From Aquatica leii (taxonomy: Eukaryota > Arthropoda > Insecta > Coleoptera > Lampyridae), in contig CM069433.1 of assembly GCA_035610365.1 (NCBI GenBank), positions 190,534,760 through 190,598,759 of the forward strand: a DNA stretch of 64,000 nt, given 5' to 3'. The translations under genes and the position numbers were made by a program. The notes under the pieces are model-generated. The model searched no databases. It was not told where the DNA came from and saw only the letters and a program-made list of their open reading frames with translations. Of the stretch, positions 46,850 to 58,300 are shown one piece after another (the stretch's first letter is position 1; each line of letters opens with the position of its first letter).

Positions 46850-47760
46850 CTCGCAGAATAGCGAGGAATCATATTAAGACTGAAAACACAAAAAGAAAGT
46901 TTTTTAAGCAAGCAACAAGAACACTTCTTGGAAGAAATGGTTATTCGTTCGTTGAAGAAAACGGTTTAAAGCATAATTTCTCTCAAGATAATAAATTAGC
47001 AGAACGGAAATGGAGGTAGTTCAGCGAAGAGCTCAATCGTTGAATACGGTCATACCACAAAAAATAACGTGACTAATTTAAACATAACAAATCAGCAACA
47101 GTTTATTTATAACATGGTTAAAAAGAAATGCTGTCTTTCCCTTCATCGTCAGTAACAAGTTCTAGCTAGAAGATGAAACAAAAGGGTTCATCTTAATTCT
47201 CTAGAACACTTAGAAAGTGTTACGGTTGTTAAATGCGGAAACGCTTTGGGACAAGCTTTTCAAACAAAAATGCCAAAAGCCAGAATAGATAGATCCAATG
47301 CCACCGGGGGCGTCAATAAAACTGACTGCGAAGAAAAGCATGTCTGCTGCTACTTTTGATATTGAATGTAGACGCTACTGAATTACATAATGTAACCCTT
47401 TTTTGTTGCCGAGCAACACAACCCATAAGTTGCAGCCGCTCGATAAAGCTGTGTTTCCTTCATTCGATTATTTCTGGAAAGAAGAAAGTTTTGTCATCTA
47501 ATCTGATGTCAGGCTTGCGAGCCACAGGGATATTCCATATAATTCAGATGCGATTCCGGAAATGGCAATCGCACCTAGCACATTGACTGATGACCTATGT
47601 CAGAAACGTCACCAACTGCAGAATAATGATAGCAGTGAAAACGATTGATGACTGTGAGTAGTCAGACTCCGAAATAATACCATGTAACCGTCGTTTAAAG
47701 TTGTTTGATAACTTTCGTGAAAGACCCGGTATTTGTATTGACGTTATTGATTTCATGTAT
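46850..47760 (+). pseudogene. pogo-like transposase remnant, first part
   Basis: SKQQEHFLEEMVIRSLKKTV near 46905 and the next-frame ENGLKHNFSQDNKLAERKW near 46965 fit the pogo-like DNA-binding region, followed by RRAQSLNTVIPQKIT near 47020. The catalytic third part is at 47400-47560 in shifting frames: LPSNTTHKLQPLDKAVFPSF, FWKEE, SNLMSGLRATGIF, then YNSDAIPEMAIAPSTLTDDL. Most of the middle with the first two catalytic Asp residues is deleted. The C-terminal zinc finger lies 2 kb further on at 49.64-49.96 kb. Confidence 0.7.
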
Positions 47761-47769
47761 TTTACGTTT

Positions 47770-49635
47770 TTAAATTTAACGTTATAACTCAGTTGTGGAT
47801 AAAATTTTGTACTGATTTATTTCAAAATTTATTAAGCTGTTGAATCATCCGTTTTTGTGTTTATTTGGCATTTTTTTGTTCGATCAAAATTCCAGTGGTA
47901 ATTTATGTTTCCCTTCCGAGATATAACTGTAATTAAAGATATTTTAGCAGTTTGTTTATTTTAAGTTGATTTAAGTGCATTCTCAGTACAGTCGTACTCG
48001 GTTTCTTAGTGTTAATCGATTAGATTACGTGGAAAATTAAGTCATTATTTTAATTTATTAAACAGCTTAAATTTTATAACCGTCTTGAAATATGATATTT
48101 TGTCAATTTGACAGTTTACGCAGAAACAAACACCGTGGCCCAACACTACGTTTGTGACGTTATTTAATCCGTTTGCATCCTATTTGCACTTCTTGGTGGT
48201 ATGGTTTTCTTTCATACAGTTTCAAACACAGCCATTGTGGAAATGGTACACGAATAAGTTGATATATAAGTGATTTTGGTAATAGAAAGAAGCCAGTCGG
48301 TTAACAGTCGTCGAAATGCTTTAGAAAGATAGTTAGTTAGCTGGTTTTGGGGGTGGTAAACTCATCCCCTTTATATGAAGTAACCCCGCGGAAGTAAAAT
48401 GCAGAAAACGTGACTTTGTGGTGCAGTTAGTGGAGTTTTGTTTCTCCTAATTCTTATAATATACGGCTTTTAAGAGAATCTCACGCGCTTGCAGTTTTAT
48501 TTTACGTAGTGTAGAACCGAGTTGGTATAGTGGTACGACGCGGTTATATCTTCGCCTTGGTGGCGGTTATTGAGAACCTTCCGACAGTACATAGTTCTCT
48601 AGGGGTGAGGGGGGGCACCCTTCAACGTTTCTTCCTGATTACATCTGGTAACCCAGAATCCAAACACAAGTTCTTTTCTGGATTTATGACGACGACTTAA
48701 GGTATTTATTTTGTACCGATGACTTAAAAATTTGTAAATTTTATTTACGCGTTTAAATATCTTAAAAGTTTTGGTTTTTAAGAAAAATAACTGTTGCAAA
48801 TTAACGATTTCATCGATAATGTAATTAATAAATTATTATTGTCCGTATTTGTCGAAACTATGTGACAAAATTTCGTTGTGTTAAAAATTTGTTTGACGTT
48901 AACCGGAAAATTTACTATTAAATTTTCATCCTGTTTTTAAAATAGATTAATTTTGTATTGAATTGATATTTATTTAATGCGTACACGGCCGTGCTTTGGT
49001 TAATTAAGATTTTTTATTGTTTTTTTTATGATCTTAATTTACTTTCATTTCTTTAAATTTTGTTTGTTTTGATACGATAATTCAATGTACTTTCATATGT
49101 TTTTTAATTATTATTATGCGTTAATGTAAATAGTTTTTTGGTTTGTTCTATTTTTTTGTTTTGAGTATTTTTTTTTGTTCAACTAATGTTAAATAGTTGA
49201 ATTGTAAACCAGCTTTTAATTCCGTCGGCCTATGCGTTATGTAAAAGTTAAGTTCATTTCAGATTTTAGTGAGATACACTCTATTAAGGTAGGTCCATTT
49301 AGAGTGTATCCTTTAGCAGCGGGCTTGTGGTTGGCAAGAGCCAGAAGTCCATTCAGCTTTACTCCTTCCTGGCGCCCTATGATTTGACTTTTTGATTTTG
49401 TTTTCATTCAAGTTTTCCAAGCAATCACGGAATTTTGGAATATAACCGTCTTCACTGAGCACCGGCAAAACTTCGTTTATGTTACTTTATTTCAGGTAAG
49501 TGTCATTGTTTCATCTTTTGCACGTAACAACCACTCACAGTTTTACGGAGCAAGTTACCTCCACCTTTACGTCAACTGTCTTCAAATCCAAACGTTTCAC
49601 CAATAGATCATGAGCTGCCTTTCAGTTTCAATTAT
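47770..49635. other. 2-kb non-coding segment splitting the pogo-like gene
   Basis: No ORF of note. It contains a C/G-run at 48600-48617, a TGGTAACCCAGAATCC stretch at 48646-48661 that could be an LTR primer-binding site (preceded by TTACA), a tRNA-like segment near 48520, and a perfect 10-bp hairpin GATACACTCT/AGAGTGTATC at about 49273-49310. It may be a solo or truncated LTR element, but this is unproven. Confidence 0.4.
48520..48582 (+). other. tRNA-like (SINE-head-like) segment
   Basis: TTGGTATAGTGG fits a pol III A box. The GGTTATTGAGAACC stretch about 40 bp later has a T-arm-like stem but a poor B box. It does not fold as a normal tRNA. Confidence 0.2.
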
Positions 49636-49639
49636 TTAC

Positions 49640-49960
49640 ACTTAGAACACTTGAAAAAAAAACTGCTACTACAAAACGACCCAAGGCTTTAAATTCATCG
49701 GCGCAAATAGTAACGAAACACTTAACTTAACAAAAATGGAACTAAAGCATCAACGCCAAGAAGAATTCTAAGAACGCCGCCGCCGATAAAAAGCGGTCAA
49801 AGACAAAAAAGGAGAATCTTGGTTTTGTTTTATTTGTGAAAGAGATAACGTGTTGGATATGCGCTGCTGCGTTTTGTGTTGAAAGTACGTGCACAGAGAA
49901 TGCGCTGACCCCTGCAAAAAATACTTGACACCATTTATATGTCCACACTGTTCACTATGG
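49640..49960 (+). pseudogene. pogo-like transposase C-terminal zinc finger
   Basis: MELKHQRQEEF, frame change, then KKGESWFCFICERDNVLDMR near 49805 and YVHRECADPCKKYLTPFICP near 49885, followed by HC. The Cys4-His-Cys3 spacing is PHD-like. Such fingers end many insect pogo-like transposases, so this is probably the missing end of the copy at 46.85-47.76 kb. One stop (C*K at about 49882). Confidence 0.65.
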
Positions 49961-50152
49961 TTATGTATTGTTGCATAAGAGTCATAGTTACAGAAGTCTA
50001 CAGTTTTGTAATTATAACCGACTTTCGGCTTAGGCCGCGTGGTAGTTAAACACCCAGACTTTTTAGGCTTGGCCCTAGTCTCTCCTTGAGAACCAAAACA
50101 AGAAGTAGAACTTGACCTTTACCGTATCGTCGTTCGTAAACTCAAACAAACT

Positions 50153-50186
50153 GACGTTTCGCAAGACATTGCAGCTTGCATCTCAG
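50153..50186 (-). ncRNA. hammerhead-like core at PLE 3' end
   Basis: On the minus strand: CTGAGAT, perfect 5-bp stem GCAAG/CTTGC with loop CTGCAATGT, GAAAC, GTC. It sits just past the GIY-YIG end of the adjacent PLE. The CUGANGA box has lost one base. Confidence 0.45.
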
Positions 50187-50189
50187 AGT

Positions 50190-51290
50190 GGTAAATGTCA
50201 CTAAAGAAAAAAGTGTAAGTGACCGTCTTCTCGGTTCATTTTACATAGATGTTTTTCTATTTCCACAGTTTCGCGGATTAGTCTGGATAAGTAGAAAGGA
50301 GTTATAGCCAACACTTTAGTTTGGTCAAACTTTAGCGTGTATCCACACGTGTTCTGCCACTGCGGATTTTGTAACTTGCAGTCAGCCTTATGTTTTTTTA
50401 CTCTAACTTCAATAGAGCGTCCTATATGACCTGATCCACAGGAACAAGAAATTTTGTAAACTCTGGCATATTTTAGAGCCCCTTGTTTGTCTTCAGCAGA
50501 TGTAAACTAAATGTTCAGGGTATCCTTAGTCGTAAAGACAGTTTTGATATTATGTTTGTTTAGAATCCTGCTTATTTTGTCTGTCAAATACATACAGTAT
50601 GGTAAATAAGCGGTGCTAGTAGGAGGGGATAAGTCTTCTTGAACTTTTGGATTTATTGCTCTTTCCAATAAATTTTGGATCTCTTTGAACCCGTATCCAT
50701 TTTGTTGTAACGATTCCAACAGTGTTTCCTTTCCCTTTTGTAGATTTGTAAGTATGCAAAACAGTAGTCTTCTGTACTGGATGGTGGTGACATTTGGCGT
50801 TTAAGTATCTATTAGTGTGCGTATTGTTTCTATAAACGGAATGCCCCACTTTTCCGTTATTTTTCCTTATCACTAGTACATCAAGAAAGGCTAGACTGCT
50901 GTTATGTTCTAACTCCATAGTAAATTTAAGGCTGCAGAGTTTACATGTTGAAAGAACTAATTTAGTTTATTTTTGCCATGAGGTCATACAACAAACGTAT
51001 CATCAACATATCTGAACCAAGTTTTTGGTTTTAACTCAACATTTTTCATAATTTGAGTTTCAAAATACTCCATATAAATATTGGCTATAACTGGAGAGAA
51101 TATTAATAATAAATAAGTCGTCTTTATAACTGAAATAAGTGTTTTTAAGACAGAATTCGATGAACAGAACTTCTTCTTTAGTAATTCTCTCTTTTTTACG
51201 TAAATGTAGCCTTACAACTACATTAGTAGAAAAAGAAAGGTGTAGCTCCGATTCAATAAAACATGGTCCTTCTAGCCGGATTTCAAGAAA
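50190..51290 (-). pseudogene. PLE: RT C-terminal half and GIY-YIG endonuclease (copy A)
   Basis: From 51290 down: ITKEEVLFIEFCLKNTYFSY near 51190, SPVIANIYMEYFETQIMKN near 51090, WFRYVDDTFVV near 51010 (RT catalytic YVDD), LEHNSSLAFLDVLVIRKNNG near 50900, SVYRNNTHTNRYLNAKCHHH near 50830. The endonuclease follows: VYKISCSCGSGHIG near 50440, RSIEVRVKKHKADC near 50410, ETVEIEKHLCKMNREDG near 50240. Here the usual YIG reads HIG. Stops at the RT-endonuclease boundary. The N-terminal part of the same PLE probably lies at 53.07-53.85 kb beyond the BEL/Pao fragment. Confidence 0.85.
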
Positions 51291-51494
51291 TTGCAGAATA
51301 AACGTTTCAAAAATTCCAGTAATTATATGATCATTTTACAACGAATTCAGTTGCAAGGTGCAAAATTGCAAACTCCCAAAGGGTCAACCAGACTTGGGGA
51401 CAATAGGAGCGGCATCCGGATTAGGGTCAGGTATGAGTTGTTTCCTTTCATCTCCTTTACGAATGACCGGATTCCTAGAAACGTTTCATTGAAA

Positions 51495-53060
51495 TTCTAT
51501 TTTTAAAATTACGTGTAGTATTTGATGGCAGTGCCAAATCTGATACAAATATTTCTATAAACGATACTCAAATTGCACTCACTGGCGACTGCGAAAAAAT
51601 GTACAGAATGATAAATATTCAGCCACAATTAAGAAAACTCCAATGCATTTTTTGGCGTGATCAACCAAACGATCCCATCGATACTTATCAGTTAAATAGC
51701 GTTACTTACGGTACAGCTTCCGTCAGTTATCTAGCCACTAAAGGTTTACAATATGTAGCCAATCAATACCAAGAAACATTCCCAAAAGCTTCCAATGTTC
51801 TTAGATCCTGTTTTTATATGGACGATTTACAAGATTTACAAGAAATTCAAGGACGAATTAACCCAAATTCTTTTATCTGTCGGCACACCCTTAAGAAAAT
51901 TTTTATGTTCCAGAAGTCTTGGAAAATCAGTCCAATTCCAATACTTCTCTTTTAAGTATTCCACTTGGCGAACGATCCAATGCAAAGGCACTTGGTCTGT
52001 CTTGGAATGCCCTATCAGATACCATTTATTACTCTATTACATTTAAAAACACTGGTCGTTCTAATTCCAAGAGAACCATACTTTCAATGGTATCTCAGTG
52101 CTTCGACTCCCTTGGGCTTCTATCTCCGGTTATAATCACCGGAAAGATTCTGATAAAAAAATTATTGGAGCTGAAGCTTACCTGGGACGAGTCTGTACCA
52201 CACATAATCAACTCTGAATGGAATCAATTTCAAAATTAGTTAACTCTTTTGCGTGAATTATGAAACACTGCGTTCGTGAAATATATTGGCCTATTTCAGG
52301 TAAAGGTTGCGCCAAGTTTACAATCAAAAACTGCGTAAAATGTTTCAAGATTAGTCCCATTTCCAATAATCCCTTAATGGGAGACCTGCCCCCTGAACGT
52401 TTGGAGGCAAATTCACCGGTATTTCATAATACGGGCCTTGACTATGGTGGTTCAATTTTTATTAAGGACAAGAAAACACGAGGTTACAAGCTTATTAAAG
52501 TATACATATGTTTATTTATCTGTCTAGTTACTAAGGCTGTTCACTTAAAACTTGCCACAGAATTGTCAACGTATGCCTTTTTGGCTATCCTAAAGCGCTT
52601 TATAGGACGTAGAAGTGACAATGCAAAATATTTTGTGGGGGCAAATAACCAACTAAAAGATTGGTACAAATTTGTACAGCACCCAGATACTCAAGATTCT
52701 ATAAGTTCAAATTTAAGTCAGCAAGGTATACGATGGAAATTCATTACTCCTAGAGCACCTCATCAAAGTGGCATGAAAAAGATATTAGGTAATACCAACT
52801 TAAATTATGAGGATTTGAATACAGTTTTAATCCAGGTAGAATCAGTCCTAAACTCCCGACCATTGTCATCAATGTCTTCAGATCCAAACGATCTGAACTC
52901 TTTGACCCCTGGTCATTTCCTAATTGGTACATCCTTTCAAACCATACCAGAGCCTGTCTCTGTACCAACGTGCACAATGCTTAGTTCAAAATTTTTAGAA
53001 ACGTTAGAATGTTGACGTTGTTCCAGATTTACAGCAAAGAACCAAATGTTTTCAAAGCAT
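51495..53060 (+). pseudogene. pol: BEL/Pao retrotransposon pol fragment (RT and integrase)
   Basis: LRVVFDGSAKSDTNISIND near 51505, EKMYRMINIQPQLRKLQCIF near 51600, SVTYGTASVSYLATKGLQYV near 51705 and SCFYMDDLQ near 51808 (RT with a YMDD catalytic box). KALGLSWNALSDTIYY and GLLSPVIITGKILIKKL follow near 52000-52160. RNase H is missing. Integrase: REIYWPISGKGCAKFTIKNC, FHNTGLDYGGSIFIKDKKT (first Asp), GRRSDNAKYFVGANNQLKDW (second Asp), then APHQSGMKKILGN, where the segment holding the catalytic Glu has been deleted. LNSRPLSSMSSDPNDLNSLT and TPGHFLIGTSFQTIP follow. No LTRs were seen. At least three internal deletions. Confidence 0.85.
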
Positions 53061-53071
53061 CTTGTTAATAT

Positions 53072-53850
53072 CTATAGTAGTGGAGTTTTAATGGCGGAGT
53101 TTACCTTAGTACATAACGAGTTTAAAGGGTTTCTCTGTAGACGTATGCAGCAATCTTCTGAGAGTAAGTTCGTCATTTTGTCGTTGTAATCTTGTATGTT
53201 CATTACGACTGTAGCGTTTCCTTTATCTGCTCTCAATACTGAAATGTCCTTGTTCTCATGTAACCGCTTAGCTACTACTCTCTTCTGTCTGTTAATATTA
53301 GAGCGTGGCGGTTTTGCTTTTCTTACAATGTTGCAAACATCTTGTCGAATAGTTTCAGAGATCTCCTTAGACAGAGTGCGTATTGCAGCTTCTACTCCAC
53401 ATACTGTATCTTCTATCGGAGTTGTCTTAGGCGTAACGGCATAGTTAAAACCGTTCTTCAACAAGGATGTGGTCTCTGCATCCAAAACCGTGTCTGTTAG
53501 GTTGACAATTACTTTATGGTCGTCTAACGTTTTCTTAGGCTGTGAAGGATGTAATCGCTCGTATTTCTTAGATTGTTTCATTTTAGATTGTTCGTAAATC
53601 TTGTTTGCTTGTATCGTAGTGGTGGCATCTACTTTTACCCATATCGAGTGTTCTAATTTCTTAGACAACGGCATCCAGTACTTTGCGTTTATTGTAAATT
53701 TCCAAACGTAATAGTTCGAAGCCAGCTTTGCGAAAAATTCGCTCAGAATGGGAATTTAGAGAATGCTGTTTAGTTCTCATGCACGATGGCAATACGTTGT
53801 GTGGGGAGGATACCTTGAACACTTGGTTTACATCTGCTAAAGACAAGCAA
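53072..53850 (-). pseudogene. PLE N-terminal region (probably start of copy A)
   Basis: From 53850 down: SERIFRKAGFELLRLEIYNK near 53740, then (next frame) KLEHSIWVKVDATTTIQANK, KYERLHPSQPKKTLDD, RQDVCNIVRKAKPPRSNINR, ISVLRADKGNATVVMNIQDY near 53230, MTNLLSEDCCIRLQRNPLNS. The LRADKGNATVVMN block is a hallmark of the PLE RT N-terminus. The sequence stops where the RT core should begin, about 180-200 residues short of the piece at 51290. One frameshift near 53670. Confidence 0.8.
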
Positions 53851-54252
53851 GGGGATCTTCACATGTCGGAGTTTGTACAATTCCTTGTTCCTGTAGATCA
53901 AGTTATATAGGACAGATGGGACGCTCTATTGAAGTTAGAGTAAAAGAACATATGGCTGACTGGAAACACCGCAGAGTTACAAAATCAGCAGTAGCAGAAC
54001 TCGTGTGGAACCAAGAACTCATGCTAAACTAAAGTGTTGGCTAGAACTCCTTACTACCTTCCTGTACTAATCCGCGAAGCTGTGGAAATAGAAAAACATT
54101 CATATAATATGAACCGAGAAGACGGTTTGAGCCTCAGCAAATCTTGGCTACCAGTATTACATCCTTTAAGACAAAGATTAACCTTCTTGGAAAGGTCACA
54201 AACACCTACTCCGAGTAATAACAAAGTCGGCCAAGGGATAACGGAAAGATAA
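53815..54252 (+). pseudogene. PLE GIY-YIG endonuclease end, inverted (copy B)
   Basis: NTWFTSAKDKQGD, then GVCTIPCSCRSSYIGQMGRS and IEVRVKEHMADWKHRRVTKS near 53875-53985 carry the GIY-YIG fold with its Arg. KVLARTPYYLPVLIREAVEI and NREDGLSLSKSWLPVLHP follow near 54035-54170. Close relative of the same region in copy A, but on the opposite strand and directly abutting the N-terminal piece at 53072-53850. One frameshift near 54020. Confidence 0.82.
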
Positions 54253-54259
54253 GGTCCGT

Positions 54260-57200
54260 TATTTACACTTTTTCCTTCACTCACATTTATAATCATAAAC
54301 AAAATAACCGTTTAAGCTTAAGATTTTATATCTGCAGTTTTATTTATTGTTATAGAAGTTGCAAATTATGATTGTAAGAAGCCTAAAGTTATTTTTCTGT
54401 ACCTAATTCAAAAATACTTTTTTTAAATATTTTTTACACATTTAGCAATGTTGGTCCTAATATGCCCAATGGCTGCCAGATCATTTAAATTTGTTTTATT
54501 TGTATGTAATGACAGAAACAGAAATGAACTTACATACATACTAATTACTTTAGTAATTATTTCCCCTAAGTGTCAGGTCATTGTAACACATACTTCTATA
54601 GTAAAATTCCCAAATCTTAAAGTGGCCTTATATGGCACAGGTACCTTATATTTTTGCATCTTAAATATCTAGCTACTATACCAAAAAGCAAACTAAACAT
54701 CAAAAAATTCTACAATAAGCCACTAAGTTTTAAAAAAATTAAGTATAAACAATTTTTTTAATGATTTTTTTATGAATTTTCCGATTAATTAAAAAAAAAT
54801 TAAAAGAAGCAGTAAAAGATTAATAAAATCAGCTAAATTAAATTTGGCAACAATAACAGTGATATCATTCAATGAGGAGTAACTGATTCAATTTGAAGTC
54901 GACATAATCAATTGATATTAACGTAAATACATTATCTATTAGAGCAATCAATTTATCTAACCAGTGTGAATATTATCTTGAGATAAAGCTATAGTGGGTA
55001 CTTCAGATTTTACTAAAAATAGCAAAAAAACGTCGATAATGATTTAACCACGAACCACGAAAAGGTTAATATCTGCAGCGAGGATTTACGTTTTTCCTTT
55101 TGGAGTAAAAGGCAAAACTATCAACTGTTGAAACATCGTCAAATTTTCCAGGTTAAAAATTGAAAACCTAGGCAGAAATGATCTAAAACTTCAATAACAG
55201 AAAGAGATTACCATCCATCATTAAACGACAGCTCTCAGTAACAATTTAAAAAAAATTAATAACGAAAATGTCTTTGGACAATCAATCGTGAAGAAAATAA
55301 AATATAAATAAGAAAATTAATTTAAAAAACAGCAGCTTAACGCTATATATTTACGGTACCAATTATAACTTGTCAATTTAGTGATTACAACGAGAATCGA
55401 TACGTAGAATAATCGTAAAAGCTCTTGAACAAACGAAACTTACATAATTTAATATTTATAAACCTGTTAACCTTAAAACTACCAACTTCTTGATCGATAA
55501 AACATTACCAAACGCTAGATAATTTCATATAAATAACAGAATTGATCAAATTTTTTTTTTTTTACTTAATGATTCTAACACAATTGAACGTTATAAAATT
55601 CGTACCTAATAAATTAGTTTAATCAAAACTAAAACATTTTTTTTTAATTTAATTGCATAACACTTAGTATACAAAATATCGTGAATACATTTTCTACCTT
55701 ATAAATATTTATGAAAATCCCAAAACAGGTCAATTTATGATTTTAAAATTACGCCCTGTGGCGATTAATTTTCACACTTTAAAGTGACACTTACAGCCCC
55801 TAAATTTTTAAATTGGGAAAATGGATTGAGATTTCCGGTTCAGGATTTTTTCGATTATCGGAAATCTTAAATTAAGATAAAAGTCTACTTCCAAACTTGA
55901 GATTCACGATCAGAATATGTTTTTAATGACGTATGTCGCTTAATACTGGCTTATAACTAAATCTATTAAGATTTGTAATAAACTGCTGAAAAACAGATAA
56001 AAAGCTGAGAATGTTTCAATAAAACACAACGTCAATTGTCAACACTAAACAAAAAAGGAATTTACAACTCGGTAAATCCAAAAATCGAATTTATAGTACT
56101 TAAAGAAACTAAAATCGTACTTTGATATTATAATTTCCAAACAGCTGGTGTGCCACGTCTATAAATTAATAACGTTCAAAATATTTATGATTTGATGCTT
56201 TGTGCAACTCAAAAAACAACATATTTATAAACATAAAGAATATAACAATTTTGTTCAAACGAAAACGCCAATACTAAAAATATAAACGCTTGGCATACGC
56301 TATATTTTTTTCCACAGATTCAACATTTTTACTTAAGTTAAAAAAATAATTAATTTTCTTAAGCTTTTAATTAGGTAAATAAATAAAAATAAAACTAAAA
56401 TTGTTCCAACCTCCCATTTCGTTTCAACAAAAACAAACTAAAGGAGTATCTACAACAATTGGTCCATCGATCCGGTTGCGAAGACATATAAATTGTGTCT
56501 CCTTTCCAAGCAGAATAATTTCTCGAAACCAACATCGCCCGTTATATGTACACGTAATTCGAATCAATAACTTAAAATTTTAAAGTCATTGCCAAGGTTT
56601 CTCAAGCTACGTTGGATGAATAATAAAATTCAAATACATAGTATAGTTGGGATCTATAATTACCTTTATGCCGTAGATATTATGAAATGGCGGTACATTA
56701 ATGAATTATTAACGTTCCTAACAACGAATAGTTACATTACTCCAAATATAAATATTTTAACACCGAAATACAATCGGAGTAATCAGCCACATTGCAACAA
56801 TGGCGAAATTTATTCCTGAAATAATCTTAGGTCTAACTTAATTTTTCTTGTCGTGCAGCTGCTCATTTTAATTAAAACCGTTCTAATTTTGTCAGCGTTT
56901 GCATAACATTTACGTGGACGCTTTTAAAACGATAGGTATGCAATAATATCAATTGTACTAAACATATTTTATGCGCAAATACTATAAAACCAAAAACTAC
57001 TATCAAAGGCTTCGACGATTGTTTACGAACGAAAACATAATTTTTTTAATAACTCGTAAAAGAATAATATGTTGAATGATACCACGTCACATTTACTACA
57101 CACATGTGACATCACCTACACTACTCCTACTGAAAACACGGAAATAATTCAGTAATGGACATTTTTCATTATGAATAAGTAATTTTAGACATTTTGTTAC

Positions 57201-57680
57201 ATTGCGATATAAATACATTTTTTTTTCAAAAACTAATTACATGTAACATATTCGTGACCGATTAAAAATATAGCCCATGATTATTTATACTATTCTAAAA
57301 AAAAAGTTTGTAATTTTATTTTGAGTTGAAAATTACCCAAAACCTTATTCGAGTTAAAGCGTAATTACAGACTACCACGAAATCGTTAAAAGATGAGCAA
57401 ATATTCGTGGTACTTCAATAAGCTCGTTTTATGTTTATAAATATCACGAAAGCTTCATGACAAATTAGATCCTTAGAGAATATCTTTTTTGTTTTAATTT
57501 AAAAGATAATTTTTCACGAATCCACCTGTTTTGTTAGTAAAAAAAATCGCATAAATCTTAAGAATATCATGAATTATTTTTTTAACTGCCATAATTAGTA
57601 GTGAAATAGACGACAAAATTTTACAATTTTTAGATGTACGATATAATATATAAAAAGATTCTCAATTTTGCAAAAAAATC
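54260..57680. other. 3.4-kb AT-rich stretch, no gene recognised
   Basis: Long A/T runs and only chance ORFs (for example 56401-56583, 56589-56819) with no known motifs. Confidence 0.55.
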
Positions 57681-57685
57681 AGCAT

Positions 57686-57870
57686 GTAGAGCTTGTTCAG
57701 TTCCTTGTGGAAAAACCAGGTAAACCGCTAGTTTAGTTAATAACGCGAGTGCATTTTCCCACCATGCGATTTTAAACCAGTCAAACCGCTGCTGGTAAGT
57801 ATTTTACGATAGCTCACTTGATTTACGGCGCATAAAAGGTTTTTGCCACAAGAAACTGAACACGCTCTAC
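57686..57870. mobile_element. MITE-like element with ~31-bp inverted repeats
   Basis: Left end GTAGAGCTTGTTCAGTTCCT (57686) is the complement of the right end finishing CTGAACACGCTCTAC (57870), with a few mismatches and one indel over about 31 bp. 185 bp long, no ORF. I cannot assign its superfamily; a TSD is not clear. Confidence 0.7.
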
Positions 57871-58054
57871 CACACGATCTATTCCACAAGCAGACATCTA
57901 GAATTGCTTAGCGCACAATAACTCATAGCAAAAGATATTTCGTTAGCAGAGCTAATGAAAAACAAAGAATCTGTAAAACCATTATATAATTAGAGAAATT
58001 TAAAAACAGTACAAATCACTTCTACATGAGACCTTATAGTTTTTCCATAATTCA

Positions 58055-58300
58055 GATTTCCACGGGTTGCATTGTTAATATAATATTCCATTCTGGATGA
58101 TTTCCGTGTCGTCTTATTACACAAGCTGAGCTTTCGTCACACGTCACAGTGGATATCTTCAGAGTCCGGAACAAATTGATTGATTGCGCCGTGAAGTATC
58201 GCTCTTATAGACCCGCCTCCGATTGATAAAACTGGTTTCTAAATCCCTGGTACGGGAAACTAGAATCACGGTTAATATTAACAGGATTTTTAATTATTTC
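58055..58300 (-). repeat. PLE 3' end, inverted copy 1
   Basis: Reverse complement of 59112-59335, covering the last GIY-YIG codons (FIEIIKNPVNINR), GAAACCAGTTTTATCAATCG, the hammerhead-like motif and about 60 bp beyond. Twenty-four extra bases near 58190 distinguish it. Confidence 0.8.
58131..58162 (-). ncRNA. hammerhead-like motif, minus-strand copy
   Basis: CTGAAGA, TA, TCCAC-TGTGAC-GTGTGA, C, GAAAG. The stem holds one bulged base. Homologous to 59240-59271. Confidence 0.35.

Noticed and set aside
48520-48661. tRNA gene or functional LTR primer-binding site
   Set aside because: The tRNA-like part lacks a proper B box and acceptor stem, and no gag or matching second LTR accompanies the TGGTAACCC stretch. 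Kept only as low-confidence notes.
54260-57680. Short plus-strand ORFs such as 56401-56583 and 56589-56819 as host exons
   Set aside because: No family motifs and no convincing splice structure; expected by chance in AT-rich DNA.
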